Notes under the pieces: generated by a model
The model's database searches: none
Told to the model about the DNA's origin: nothing
The model's input: only the letters and a program-made list of their open reading frames with translations
Translations under genes and position numbers: made by a program
In this document: positions 13,648-21,539 of the stretch, one piece after another
How the letters are laid out: each line of letters starts with the position of its first letter
Position numbering within the stretch: the stretch's first letter is position 1
Assembly (NCBI GenBank): GCA_046756245.1
Contig: JBHHVZ010000041.1
Location: 1-24,544 of the forward strand
Direction: 5' to 3'
Source: G021776435 sp046756245
Lineage (GTDB): Bacteria > Pseudomonadota > Alphaproteobacteria > Caulobacterales > Parvularculaceae
DNA length: 24,544 nt

Positions 13648-15135
13648 ATGAACATCGCCGACCTCATGACCAAGCTTGGCGTCGCGCAAAATGCTTATGC
13701 CGACGGAGACCTTGCCGTTCGCACGCCGATCGATGGATCTGAAATCGGCCGGGTGCGGATGGATGATGCGGCTTCGATCGATGCGAAGATTGAAAAAGCG
13801 CGCGCAGCTTTTCTCGTCTGGCGTGATATTCCCGCGCCGCGGCGCGGCGAACTCGTGCGTTTGTTCGGAGAAGAACTTAGGACGCAGAAAGAAAATCTCG
13901 CCCGGCTTGTGACGATTGAGAACGGCAAGATCCTCTCCGAAGCGCGCGGCGAAGTGCAGGAAACGATCGACATCTGCGATTTCGCGGTCGGCCTGTCGCG
14001 CCAGCTTTACGGCCTCACCATCGCATCCGAACGGCCCGGCCATCACATGCGCGAGGTCTGGCATCCTTTGGGGCCCGTCGGCGTCATCTCCGCCTTCAAC
14101 TTTCCCGTCGCCGTGTGGGCGTGGAATGCGGCGCTCGCGCTTGTGTGCGGCGACAGCGTCGTCTGGAAACCGTCGGAGAAAACGCCGCTCGCCGCGATCG
14201 CCGCGCAGGCGCTATTCGACAAGGTCGCATGTGGTTTTCCCGACGCGCCTGAAGGCTTGTCCCAAGTCGTCATCGGCGGACGCGACGCCGGCGAACGTCT
14301 GGTCGACGACGCCCGCATTCCGCTGATTTCCGCCACCGGCTCCTGCCGCATGGGCAAGACCGTCGGCGAGCGCGTTGCGGCGCGTCTCGGCCGGTCGCTT
14401 CTGGAGCTCGGCGGCAACAACGCCGCCATCGTCGCGCCCTCGGCCGATTTCGATCTCGCCGTCAGAGCGATCGTCTTCGCCGCCGCCGGCACGGCCGGCC
14501 AGCGCTGCACCAGCCTGCGCCGGCTGTTCGTGCATGAGGAGATTTACGACGCCGTAATGGAGCGTCTCAAAGCGGCCTATGCGAGCCTTGCTGTCGGCGA
14601 TCCGCTCGACGAAAAAACGCTCGTGGGACCGCTCATCGACAAGGCGGCCTTTGAGGCCATGCATTACGCGCTCGATCGCGCCAGGGCGCAGGGCGGGCGC
14701 ATCTTCGGCGGCGAGCGCGTCGGCGATGCGGGCCACTATGTGCGCCCGGCGCTGGTCGAAATCGCCGCTCAGGAAGGGATCGTGCTGGAGGAAACCTTCG
14801 CGCCGATCCTTTACGTCATGCGGTATCGCAATTTTGAAGACGCGATGGCGGCGCAAAACGCCGTTTCGCAGGGCCTTTCCTCCTGTATTTTCACGCGGGA
14901 CGTGCTAGAGGCCGAACGGTTCCTGTCGGCGGCGGGCTCGGATTGCGGAATCGCCAACGTCAATATCGGCCCGTCCGGGGCTGAAATCGGCGGCGCCTTC
15001 GGCGGCGAGAAAGCTACCGGCGGCGGGCGCGAAAGCGGCTCCGATTCTTGGAAAGCCTATATGCGTCGGCAGACCCAGACCGTGAATTATTCGAGCGCGC
15101 TGCCGCTGGCGCAAGGAGTGAAGTTTGATGTCTGA
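13648..15135 (+). CDS. amaB: ALDH7-family aldehyde dehydrogenase (alpha-aminoadipate semialdehyde/P6C dehydrogenase type)
   Basis: 495 residues, closely resembling the ALDH7 family, whose members oxidise alpha-aminoadipate semialdehyde (in equilibrium with piperideine-6-carboxylate) with NAD to alpha-aminoadipate in lysine breakdown. Catalytic residues are in place: Asn151 (AFNFPVAVW), Lys174 (WKPSEKTP), Glu253 (LLELGGNNA) and Cys287 (GTAGQRCTS). Family-specific features include GEVQETIDICDFAVGLSR (101-118), the Arg before the catalytic Cys, and the C-terminal anchor loop SGAEIGGAFGGEKATGGGRE with SGSDSWKAYMRR. The gene overlaps the aminotransferase by 8 bases. The symbol is by family; substrate was not tested, and related semialdehydes are possible. 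Confidence 0.88.
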   Translation: MNIADLMTKLGVAQNAYADGDLAVRTPIDGSEIGRVRMDDAASIDAKIEKARAAFLVWRDIPAPRRGELVRLFGEELRTQKENLARLVTIENGKILSEARGEVQETIDICDFAVGLSRQLYGLTIASERPGHHMREVWHPLGPVGVISAFNFPVAVWAWNAALALVCGDSVVWKPSEKTPLAAIAAQALFDKVACGFPDAPEGLSQVVIGGRDAGERLVDDARIPLISATGSCRMGKTVGERVAARLGRSLLELGGNNAAIVAPSADFDLAVRAIVFAAAGTAGQRCTSLRRLFVHEEIYDAVMERLKAAYASLAVGDPLDEKTLVGPLIDKAAFEAMHYALDRARAQGGRIFGGERVGDAGHYVRPALVEIAAQEGIVLEETFAPILYVMRYRNFEDAMAAQNAVSQGLSSCIFTRDVLEAERFLSAAGSDCGIANVNIGPSGAEIGGAFGGEKATGGGRESGSDSWKAYMRRQTQTVNYSSALPLAQGVKFDV

Positions 15136-16447
15136 CGCCGCATACGGAAAAAACGAGTTCCCCACCAATGAAAGCTTAAAAGCGCGCCGCGACCTCGCCT
15201 TGCCCCTGGGACTGCCGTCGAAGTCCGGCGTTTACGCCGCCCGCGCCGAAGGCGCCGAACTCTGGGACGTCGAGGGCAAGCGCTATATCGACCTCATTGG
15301 CGGCATCGGCGTTTTGAACGTTGGCCACCGCCACCCGAAAGTCGTCGCTGCGATCAAAAGTCAGGTCGACAGCTTCATCCACACCTGTTTCGGCATCGCC
15401 CAATACGAAAATTATGTCACGCTCGCCGAACGCTTGAATGCGCTCGCGCCGGGCGAAACGCCGAAAAAGACGGCGCTTTTCAATTCCGGCGCCGAGGCGG
15501 TCGAAAACGCCGTCAAATTCTCCCGCCGCATCACCGGACGGCCGGGCGTCATCGCCTTCGAGGGCGCGTTTCACGGCCGCACGCTCTTAGCGACGACGCT
15601 CACCGGCAAGGCCAGGCCCTACAAGGTCGGCTACGGCCCGCTCGTGCCGGCGATTTTTCACGCGCCCTATCCGGACGCCTATCACGGCGTCAGCCTCGAT
15701 TCCTGCCTCGCCGCGCTGCAGCTCATTTTCAAGGCGCAAATTCCGGCCGAGGAAGTCGCGGCGATGATCATCGAGCCGGTGCAGGGCGAGGGCGGGTTCA
15801 ATCCGGCGCCGCCGGAATTCCTCCGCGAGCTCCGCAAAATCTGCGACGACAACGGCATTCTTCTGATTGCGGATGAAATCCAGTCGGGCATGGGCCGCAC
15901 CGGTAAAATGTTCGCCTTCGAACACGCCGGCGTCGAACCCGATTTCATCTGCATCGCCAAATCCATTGCGGCGGGGCTGCCTTTGTCGGCGCTTGTCGGC
16001 AAGGCGGAGTTGATGGACAAGATCGCGCCGGGCGGCATGGGGTCGACCTATGGCGGCAATCCGGTCGCCTGCGCGGCGGCGCTCGCCGTGCTCGACGTGA
16101 TCAAGGAGGAAGGCCTGCTGGAGCGCGCCGAGGCGATCGGCGCCAAAATCGAGGCGCGTTGGCGCGAGCTTCAATCGGGCGTCGCCAAAAAGGTTTTTGG
16201 CGACGTGCGAAGGGCGGGCGCGATGGTTGCGGTCGAACTCGTCAAAGACGGCGATCCGAAAGCGCCGAACGGAGAGATGGCGGGAAAGATCCTCGCCGAG
16301 GCGCGCGATCGCGGTCTCATCATCACCACGGCGGGCGCTTACGCGCAGTGCCTGCGGACGCTCGCGCCGCTGGTGATTTCCGACGCGTTGCTCGACGAAG
16401 GCCTCGACATTTTCGCCGAGGCGACCGAAGCGGCGCTGAAAGAGTGA
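15128..16447 (+). CDS. Class III PLP aminotransferase, GabT-like
   Basis: 439 residues, strongly like 4-aminobutyrate:2-oxoglutarate aminotransferase. Visible features are NSGAEAVENAVK (119-130) for PLP phosphate binding, IIEPVQGEGG (214-223), ADEIQSGMGRTG (248-259) with Asp249, and the Schiff-base Lys278 in CIAKSIAAGLPL. ATG 15128 is preferred over the adjacent TTG at 15125; AAGGAG lies about 10 bases upstream. Next to an ALDH7 gene, the likely job is removing the terminal amino group of lysine or of an omega-amino acid such as 5-aminovalerate or GABA, giving a semialdehyde. Because ALDH7 and not a succinate-semialdehyde dehydrogenase is coupled here, a lysine 6-aminotransferase role is plausible, though unproven. 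Confidence 0.88.
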   Translation: MSDAAYGKNEFPTNESLKARRDLALPLGLPSKSGVYAARAEGAELWDVEGKRYIDLIGGIGVLNVGHRHPKVVAAIKSQVDSFIHTCFGIAQYENYVTLAERLNALAPGETPKKTALFNSGAEAVENAVKFSRRITGRPGVIAFEGAFHGRTLLATTLTGKARPYKVGYGPLVPAIFHAPYPDAYHGVSLDSCLAALQLIFKAQIPAEEVAAMIIEPVQGEGGFNPAPPEFLRELRKICDDNGILLIADEIQSGMGRTGKMFAFEHAGVEPDFICIAKSIAAGLPLSALVGKAELMDKIAPGGMGSTYGGNPVACAAALAVLDVIKEEGLLERAEAIGAKIEARWRELQSGVAKKVFGDVRRAGAMVAVELVKDGDPKAPNGEMAGKILAEARDRGLIITTAGAYAQCLRTLAPLVISDALLDEGLDIFAEATEAALKE

Positions 16448-16694
16448 CCGCCGGCTGGCTGTGGCGCAGCGGCAACAAATTTTAAAAAATTCCCTGTTTG
16501 GCATGCAAAATGACCGCGATAACGGGCCGCTTCTGTTGACCAACGGGCGGGGTCGGTTTTTCATCTGCAACCAATGCGCCGGGAAGAGCGCGGGGGCAGT
16601 TTCGGGAAACGCCCGAAAAGAGACGAAGGGTCCGGCAGCGCGACGATCGCCGCGCCGGGCCCTTTGCTTTTTGCATCCCGGTCTTAAAGCGAAT
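16448..16694. other. Non-coding stretch after the aminotransferase; possible 3' UTR or small RNA
   Basis: Between the aminotransferase stop codon and the convergent membrane-protein gene lie 247 bases without a supportable ORF. They contain an A/T-rich patch (16479-16500), a T-run at 16557-16561 after a G-rich segment, a small CGGGAAACGCCCG hairpin near 16610-16625, and the terminator at 16626-16673. This could be a structured 3' UTR or an independent small RNA. I recognise no known RNA family. Confidence 0.35.
16626..16673 (+). terminator. Rho-independent terminator of the aminotransferase operon
   Basis: An imperfect GC-rich hairpin (AAGGGTCCGGC to GCCGGGCCCTT, about 16626-16665) is followed by TTGCTTTTT. 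It lies on the plus strand between convergent genes. The minus-strand reading lacks a comparable T-run, so it mainly serves the plus-strand operon. Confidence 0.8.
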
Positions 16695-17039
16695 CTAAAA
16701 AGAAGCGCGAATACTTCGCGCCGAAAGCCAGAAAGCGGGCGCGAGCAGAAGGATGTTTTGCGGGTCCGCCCAGCTCTGTTTCGCGTAAACGAACAAAACC
16801 GCAAAGCCCAAAAGAACGATATTCGATGTTGCAGCGAGACGCGCCGCCGTGCGATCGCCAGCGCCCGCGCGAAGCCAGAAAAAATTGATAATCGCCGCAT
16901 ACCACAGCATGACGCCGCCGCTTACAAACCACATGGCTGTTGTATTTAAGCTGTCATAGGTCGCCGGCGCTGCGATGAAGTTGTGAACGCAGCCGAGCAG
17001 AAAAAGGATTATTGCGGCGAACCAGTCGATCAATTTCAT
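16695..17039 (-). CDS. Small hypothetical membrane protein with four predicted helices
   Basis: 114 residues, which I do not recognise. Hydrophobic segments lie at about 4-22 (WFAAIILFLLGCVHNFIAA), 37-55, 68-85 and 92-108, giving four predicted membrane helices with short loops and a basic C-terminus. A good ribosome site supports the start: on the minus strand TAAGGAG (plus 17048-17054) lies 8 bases before the ATG. The gene is convergent with the aminotransferase and stands alone, with a 345-base gap on its other side. The reading frame, ribosome site and regular helix pattern make it a real gene; no function can be given. Confidence 0.72.
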   Translation of the reverse strand: MKLIDWFAAIILFLLGCVHNFIAAPATYDSLNTTAMWFVSGGVMLWYAAIINFFWLRAGAGDRTAARLAATSNIVLLGFAVLFVYAKQSWADPQNILLLAPAFWLSARSIRASF

Positions 17040-17384
17040 GTGCGTGGCTCCTTACCCGATCGCAGGCGCAATTGCAGCACGAAACGACATTTTATTTGCT
17101 TGTTTGGACTACGCGCGGATATGTCTGATCGCGTCAGAACGCACGACCAACTCTACAAGAGCGACGCACGAGTCTAACCCTTGAGGCGCGTGGTTCGCAA
17201 CCCAGGCGAGGATAGGGATTGCGTATGCGGACAATCGACTCCTGCATCATGCGCCGCAGCTCCGCAATGCGTCCGCGGCCTTATACCAAGCTCTCACTGA
17301 CGACCTGAGATTCCATTTAAAGGTCGACATTGAAATACAAGGCTTTTCCCCAAATCTATGAGTCGCGGTCAGTGCAGCGTTGTA
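17040..17384. other. 345-base intergenic stretch without a supportable gene
   Basis: This gap separates the small membrane protein (its 5' side) from the 3' end of korB. Apart from the ribosome site at 17048-17054 it holds nothing I can name. Base composition is more mixed than in neighbouring genes, and short open frames lack coding character or ribosome sites. It presumably contains the membrane-protein promoter and the korB transcript end, but no T-tailed hairpin is evident for the latter. Confidence 0.5.
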
Positions 17385-18389
17385 TTAGCCGTGCTTTTTC
17401 CAGGTCGTGCCGCGCCTGATCGCGTCGGCGACGCGGCCTGTGCGTTCACCCTTGGTTGGATGATGCGCCCAGAAGCTTTCGTCGAACGACGGCGCCGGCG
17501 CGCGATAGATGACCCCGAGCGCGACAGGAAAGCCGTCATGCGGCAGAGTCAGCAGCATCTGGGCGAGCGCGGCGTTGGTTTCGTCATGGCGCAGGATCTC
17601 CGATTCCGGAACGCCGTTTTCGCCGACGTCGACGACTTCAAGTTTCAGCGACTGCAGGTCGAAACGCAGACCCTTCTGTCCTTTCGCAAATAAAAGCGGG
17701 TCGCCGTGAACGACGTGAAGCTGATGCTCCGGAGCCGCTGCTTTTTCCGTGAAATCTTTGAATATGTCGGCGTTGTAGACGATGCAATTCTGGAAAATCT
17801 CCACAAACGCCGCACCCTTGAATGCATGCGCCGCCTTCAGCGTTTCGCCGAGATTTTTCTGGTCGGTGTCGACGCCGCGCGCGACGAATTTCGCCCCGGC
17901 GCCGAGCGCAAACGCGCCCGCGCACACCGGGCTGTCGATCGATCCTGTCGGGCTCGACGGCGAGCGCGTGCCGATGCGCGACGTTGGCGAATACTGTCCT
18001 TTGGTCAGGCCGTAAATTTCGTTGTTGAACAAGAGGACCTGCAAATCGACATTGCGGCGCAGGACGTGAAGCAGATGATTGCCGCCGATCGAAAGCCCGT
18101 CGCCGTCGCCGGTGACGACCCAGATATCGAGATCGGGATTGGCGAGCTTCAGTCCGGTCGCGAAAGCCGGCGCCCGGCCGTGAATGGTGTGAAAGCCGTA
18201 GGTCGCCATGTAATAGGGAAAACGCGACGAACAGCCGATGCCGGAAACGAAAACGGTGTTGTCCGGATCCGAACCGATGTCGGCGAGCGTTTTCTGCATG
18301 GCCTTCAGAATGGCGTAATCGCCGCAGCCGGGGCACCAGCGCACCTCCTGGTCGGTGGCGAAATCTTTCGCGGTGAGGGGCGCGGTCAT
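17385..18389 (-). CDS. korB: 2-oxoacid:ferredoxin oxidoreductase, beta subunit (KorB type)
   Basis: 334 residues from the ATG at 18389. With the alpha subunit it oxidatively decarboxylates a 2-oxoacid (most likely 2-oxoglutarate) to acyl-CoA, passing electrons to ferredoxin. The four cysteines for the 4Fe-4S cluster are present: Cys19 and Cys22 (CPGCGDY), Cys53 (IGCSS) and Cys202 (FQNCIV), with spacing like characterised archaeal enzymes. The ThDP motif GDGDGLSIGGNH begins at residue 94 and ends with NN at 122-123. An upstream in-frame extension to 18551 overlaps korA and is rejected; AGGAG, overlapping the korA stop codon, lies 8 bases before the chosen start. The gap between the two genes is 11 bases, so they are one operon. 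Confidence 0.95.
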   Translation of the reverse strand: MTAPLTAKDFATDQEVRWCPGCGDYAILKAMQKTLADIGSDPDNTVFVSGIGCSSRFPYYMATYGFHTIHGRAPAFATGLKLANPDLDIWVVTGDGDGLSIGGNHLLHVLRRNVDLQVLLFNNEIYGLTKGQYSPTSRIGTRSPSSPTGSIDSPVCAGAFALGAGAKFVARGVDTDQKNLGETLKAAHAFKGAAFVEIFQNCIVYNADIFKDFTEKAAAPEHQLHVVHGDPLLFAKGQKGLRFDLQSLKLEVVDVGENGVPESEILRHDETNAALAQMLLTLPHDGFPVALGVIYRAPAPSFDESFWAHHPTKGERTGRVADAIRRGTTWKKHG

Positions 18390-18400
18390 TTCATCAACTC

Positions 18401-20299
18401 CTATTCCGCCGCCTTCTTCGCTCGATGGGCCGTCTTGGGGTAGTGGGTCGTGATCGCGTTCAGGATTTCGGCGATCTTGAACGGCTGGCCCGAGATTTTT
18501 TCGAGGGAAATGACGTCGACGCCGAGCCGGTCGCGCAATAATGTGGCGCACTGGCCCATGTTCATTTCGGGCAGGAGAATATTGCCGTAGCCGGCGAGAA
18601 GGTCGCCGAAATTGGATGGCAGGGGATTAAGATAGCGCAGGTGGATCTGCGCAACGTCGAGCCCCTGCTGACGGGCAAGATCGACCGCCCGCCAGATCGC
18701 GCCATAAGTCGATCCCCAGCCGACGACTGCGAGCGGGCCTTTCTCCGGTCCCTGTTCGATATGCTGGCGGGGCAGGAATTTGGCGACATTGGCGACTTTT
18801 TGCGCCCGCAATTCGCTCATGGCCTGATGGTTGGCCGCGTCGTAGGAGATATCGCCGAGTTCGATATCCCGTTCGAGGCCGCCGATACGGTGGGCGAGAC
18901 CCTTCATGCCCGGCGTCACCCACGGGCGGCCGAGGCTTTCCGGATCGCGCGTCCAGATCGCCCGCTTCAGCGCTTCCGGGTCGTCCGAATCCGGCGGCGT
19001 CGGCGGGGCGACGGTGTTGATCGGATCGATCCGATTCAGATCCGGCAACGCCCACGGGCCGGCGGCGTTGGCGATATAACCATCGGTGAGGAGGAACACC
19101 GGCGTCATATGCCGCAGCGCGATGCGCGTGGCTTCAATCGCTGCGTAAAAACAATCGCTCGGCCCTGCAGCGGCGATAACCGGGGCCGGCGCGTCAGCGT
19201 TTCGGCCGTATACGGCCTGATAGAGGTCGGACTGTTCGGTCTTGGTCGGCAGGCCGGTTGAAGGCCCGCCGCGCTGCGAGTTGACGATCACCACCGGCAT
19301 CTCGACGGCGATGCCGAGACCGATCGCTTCGGTCTTCAGGGCGATTCCGGGACCCGAACTCGATGTCACGCCGATAGCGCCTCCGTATGAGGCGCCGATT
19401 GCCGCGCAGGCCGCGGCGATTTCGTCCTCGGCCTGGAAGGTGGCGACCCCTAGCGCGCCCATGCGCGAAAGATGATGGAGGAGCGGCGAGGCCGGGGTGA
19501 TCGGATAGGAACAGAAGATAACCTGCCGGCCTGCGAATTCGCCGGCCGCCGCAAGCCCGAGCGCCAGCGCCTGCGCGCCGGTGATAGAGCGGTATTCGCC
19601 CGCCGCCATCGGCGCTTCGCCGATTTCGAATTGGGGAATTTCAGCCGACAGCTCCGCCGTCTCCGCATAGGCGTGGCCGGCGTTCAGCGCGGCGAGATTG
19701 CCGGCCAGCACTTCCGGCGGTTTTTTGGCGAATTTCTTGCGCGCCCAGTCTTCGATCGGTTTGCGGTCGCGTCCGAACATCCAAAGCACGGCGCCGAGCG
19801 CCCAGAAGTTCTTGCACTGATCTGCGTCGCGTTTGCCGAGCCCGACCGGTTTGACGGCGTCCGCCGTCAGGCTGGTAATCGGGATTTCCAGAACCGTGAA
19901 GTCATTGAGTTCTCCGGTGGCGCGCGGATCTTCCTTGATATTGGCCTTTGAGAAGTTTCGCTCCGTAAAGCTGTCCGTATTGAGGACAATGAGCGCGCCC
20001 TTTGGCAGGATCGGCAGATTGACCTTGAGTGCGGCCGGGTTGAACGCTACCAGCACGTTGGGCGCGTCGCCGGAAGTCTTGATCTGGCGCGCGCCCAGAT
20101 TGATCTGAAAGGCCGACACGCCGAAGGTTGTCCCTACCGGCGCCCGGATTTCAGCCGGGAAATCCGGAAAGGTCTCAAAGTCCGCGCCGGCGAGAGCGGT
20201 CGATTCCGCAAACTGGGCGCCGAGAAGCTGCACGCCGTCGCCGGAATCTCCGGCGAAACGGACAACGACTGAATTCTGGTCGGGGATGATTTTGGTCAT
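18401..20299 (-). CDS. korA: 2-oxoacid:ferredoxin oxidoreductase, fused gamma-alpha subunit (KorA type)
   Basis: 632 residues from the ATG at 20299. The N-terminal gamma domain (about 1-200, opening VVVRFAGDSGDGVQLLGAQF) is fused to the alpha domain (about 235-630), the arrangement of two-subunit enzymes such as those of mycobacteria and archaea. The substrate-recognition motif YPITPAS is at 265-271. The fused form and the SSSGPGIALKTEAIGLG segment favour a 2-oxoglutarate-type enzyme over pyruvate, although substrate range in this family is often broad. An upstream in-frame extension to 20431 lacks family similarity. No ferredoxin gene is adjacent. The gene is divergent from the transaldolase across 316 bases. 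Confidence 0.95.
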   Translation of the reverse strand: MTKIIPDQNSVVVRFAGDSGDGVQLLGAQFAESTALAGADFETFPDFPAEIRAPVGTTFGVSAFQINLGARQIKTSGDAPNVLVAFNPAALKVNLPILPKGALIVLNTDSFTERNFSKANIKEDPRATGELNDFTVLEIPITSLTADAVKPVGLGKRDADQCKNFWALGAVLWMFGRDRKPIEDWARKKFAKKPPEVLAGNLAALNAGHAYAETAELSAEIPQFEIGEAPMAAGEYRSITGAQALALGLAAAGEFAGRQVIFCSYPITPASPLLHHLSRMGALGVATFQAEDEIAAACAAIGASYGGAIGVTSSSGPGIALKTEAIGLGIAVEMPVVIVNSQRGGPSTGLPTKTEQSDLYQAVYGRNADAPAPVIAAAGPSDCFYAAIEATRIALRHMTPVFLLTDGYIANAAGPWALPDLNRIDPINTVAPPTPPDSDDPEALKRAIWTRDPESLGRPWVTPGMKGLAHRIGGLERDIELGDISYDAANHQAMSELRAQKVANVAKFLPRQHIEQGPEKGPLAVVGWGSTYGAIWRAVDLARQQGLDVAQIHLRYLNPLPSNFGDLLAGYGNILLPEMNMGQCATLLRDRLGVDVISLEKISGQPFKIAEILNAITTHYPKTAHRAKKAAE

Positions 20300-20615
20300 G
20301 TTTTTGTCGGGCTCCCCACGGCGAAGGCATATGGGTGGAATCGCCGCTGAAAACAATCCGGTAACGCGAAACGATCGGAGACGCCCGCGCGAATGACCGA
20401 CAGATATCTCAAGCTCGCGGCTCCCGCACAAGCCCCTTTTCAGACACTATCGCGAGAAGATGACGGATGCGTTAGCAAAGGGAGCCCGGCGGGCTGCGTA
20501 TTTCCGCCGCACCACGGCGCTCATCGCGTTTGTCGGGCTTCCGAGTTGCGCTAGAATGCGCGCTGCGGGCCTTCCCGCCGGGTTTGGCCCGCCGCCGCGT
20601 GTCGAAGAGGAACAC
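20300..20615. other. 316-base divergent control region between korA and the transaldolase gene
   Basis: This gap lies between two divergent starts and must hold promoters for both. On the transaldolase side a plausible promoter is at 20530-20557. On the korA side a GGGGAG purine run (plus CTCCCC near 20322-20327) lies upstream of the ATG. Open frames reading through the gap lack coding character. I see no repeats, riboswitch or clear operator. Confidence 0.55.
20530..20557 (+). promoter_or_regulatory. Candidate sigma-70-type promoter for the transaldolase gene
   Basis: TTGTCG (20530-20535) and TAGAAT (20552-20557) are separated by 16 bases, close to the -35/-10 consensus. Transcription would start near 20564, giving a leader of about 50 bases. 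Evidence is pattern match only. Confidence 0.4.
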
Positions 20616-21269
20616 ATGAAATTTTTTGTTGATACCGCTGACGTTGACGAAATCGCCGATCTCGCCGCCGGGGGCCTTGTGGACGGGGTTACGACCAATC
20701 CCAGCCTGGTGATGAAGTCCGGCCGGGACTTTCGCGAAGTGGTGGCCGAGATTTGCGGCCTCGTCGAAGGGCCGGTCAGCGCCGAAGTGACGGCGCTTGA
20801 GGCTGAAGCGATGATCGCCGAGGGACGGCTGCTTGCGGAAATCGCCGAAAATGTGACGGTCAAGGTTCCGCTGACCTTGGATGGCCTCAAAGCGTGCCGG
20901 ACCCTCGCCGGAGAGCGAATTAACGTCAATGTGACGCTGTGTTTTTCGGCCAATCAGGCGCTCTTGGCCGCCAAGGCCGGGGCGACTTTCGTGTCGCCCT
21001 TCATCGGGCGACTCGACGATATCAGCGCGGACGGCGTCGAGCTCATACGGGAAATCCGGGCGATCTACGACAATTACGATTTCCGTACGGAAGTGCTGGC
21101 CGCTTCCATCCGGTCGCCCCAGCATGTGAAAGACTGCGCGCTCGCCGGCGCCGACGTGGCGACGATACCGCCCGCCGTCATCAGGGCGCTGGTCAAGCAC
21201 CCGCTGACCGACAAGGGGCTCGAGGCGTTCCTCGCCGACTGGTCGAAAACCGGTCAGAAGATTTTGTAG
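20616..21269 (+). CDS. tal: Transaldolase (small TalC/FSA-type)
   Basis: 217 residues of the small transaldolase/fructose-6-phosphate aldolase family. It transfers a dihydroxyacetone unit between sugar phosphates in the non-oxidative pentose phosphate pathway. The MKFFVDTADVDEI opening, GVTTNPSLVMKSG (24-36), Schiff-base Lys83 (VTVKVPLT) and SPFIGRLDDI (127-136) are typical. Glu57 (SAEVTA), where fructose-6-phosphate aldolases usually have Gln, favours transaldolase activity. The ATG at 20616 has an AGAGGA ribosome site and gives the normal length; an upstream frame to 20460 adds 52 residues unlike the family. The DUF1272 gene starts 12 bases after the stop, so co-transcription with the next four genes is likely. 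Confidence 0.94.
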   Translation: MKFFVDTADVDEIADLAAGGLVDGVTTNPSLVMKSGRDFREVVAEICGLVEGPVSAEVTALEAEAMIAEGRLLAEIAENVTVKVPLTLDGLKACRTLAGERINVNVTLCFSANQALLAAKAGATFVSPFIGRLDDISADGVELIREIRAIYDNYDFRTEVLAASIRSPQHVKDCALAGADVATIPPAVIRALVKHPLTDKGLEAFLADWSKTGQKIL

Positions 21270-21281
21270 TCGGGACTCTCC

Positions 21282-21539
21282 ATGCTCGAGATGCGGCCCA
21301 ATTGCGAATGCTGCGACGCCGACCTGCCGCCGGAAGCCGACGCTTATATCTGTTCGTTCGAATGCACTTATTGTCCGGCTTGCGCGAGGGCTGTTTTGAA
21401 AGGCGTCTGCCCGAATTGCGGCGGCGCGCTTGTCGCCCGGCCGAAGCGCAATGCGGCGTTGCTTAAGCGGTTTCCGCCTTCCGATATGCGGGTGTTGAAA
21501 GAGGGCGGCTGCGCGCAGAAAACCATGGCGAGCGACTGA
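21282..21539 (+). CDS. DUF1272 cysteine-rich (zinc-ribbon-like) protein
   Basis: 85 residues of the DUF1272 family. Nine cysteines fall within the first 46 residues (8, 10, 11, 24, 28, 31, 34, 43, 46), in patterns such as NCECC, CTYCPAC and CPNCGG, which suggest bound zinc. The MLEMRPNCECCDADLPP opening is the family signature. Function is unknown; the family often sits beside metabolic and redox genes. Its stop codon shares a base with the next start (TGATG), implying coupled translation with the VOC-family gene. The C-terminal 30 residues are basic and variable. Confidence 0.9.
   Translation: MLEMRPNCECCDADLPPEADAYICSFECTYCPACARAVLKGVCPNCGGALVARPKRNAALLKRFPPSDMRVLKEGGCAQKTMASD

Noticed and set aside
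12295..14064. Long minus-strand open frame (589 codons) opposite the ThDP enzyme and ALDH7 gene
   Set aside because: Same type of shadow; it would run through the intergenic repeat and antisense to two well-supported enzymes.
17040..17384. tRNA or decayed gene in the gap downstream of korB
   Set aside because: A GGTTCGCAACCC stretch near 17191 recalls a T-loop, but no cloverleaf or acceptor stem can be drawn around it, and no protein remnant is recognisable.
18390..18551. N-terminal extension of KorB overlapping korA
   Set aside because: Not similar to any KorB N-terminus; the start at 18389 has a good ribosome site and the right length.
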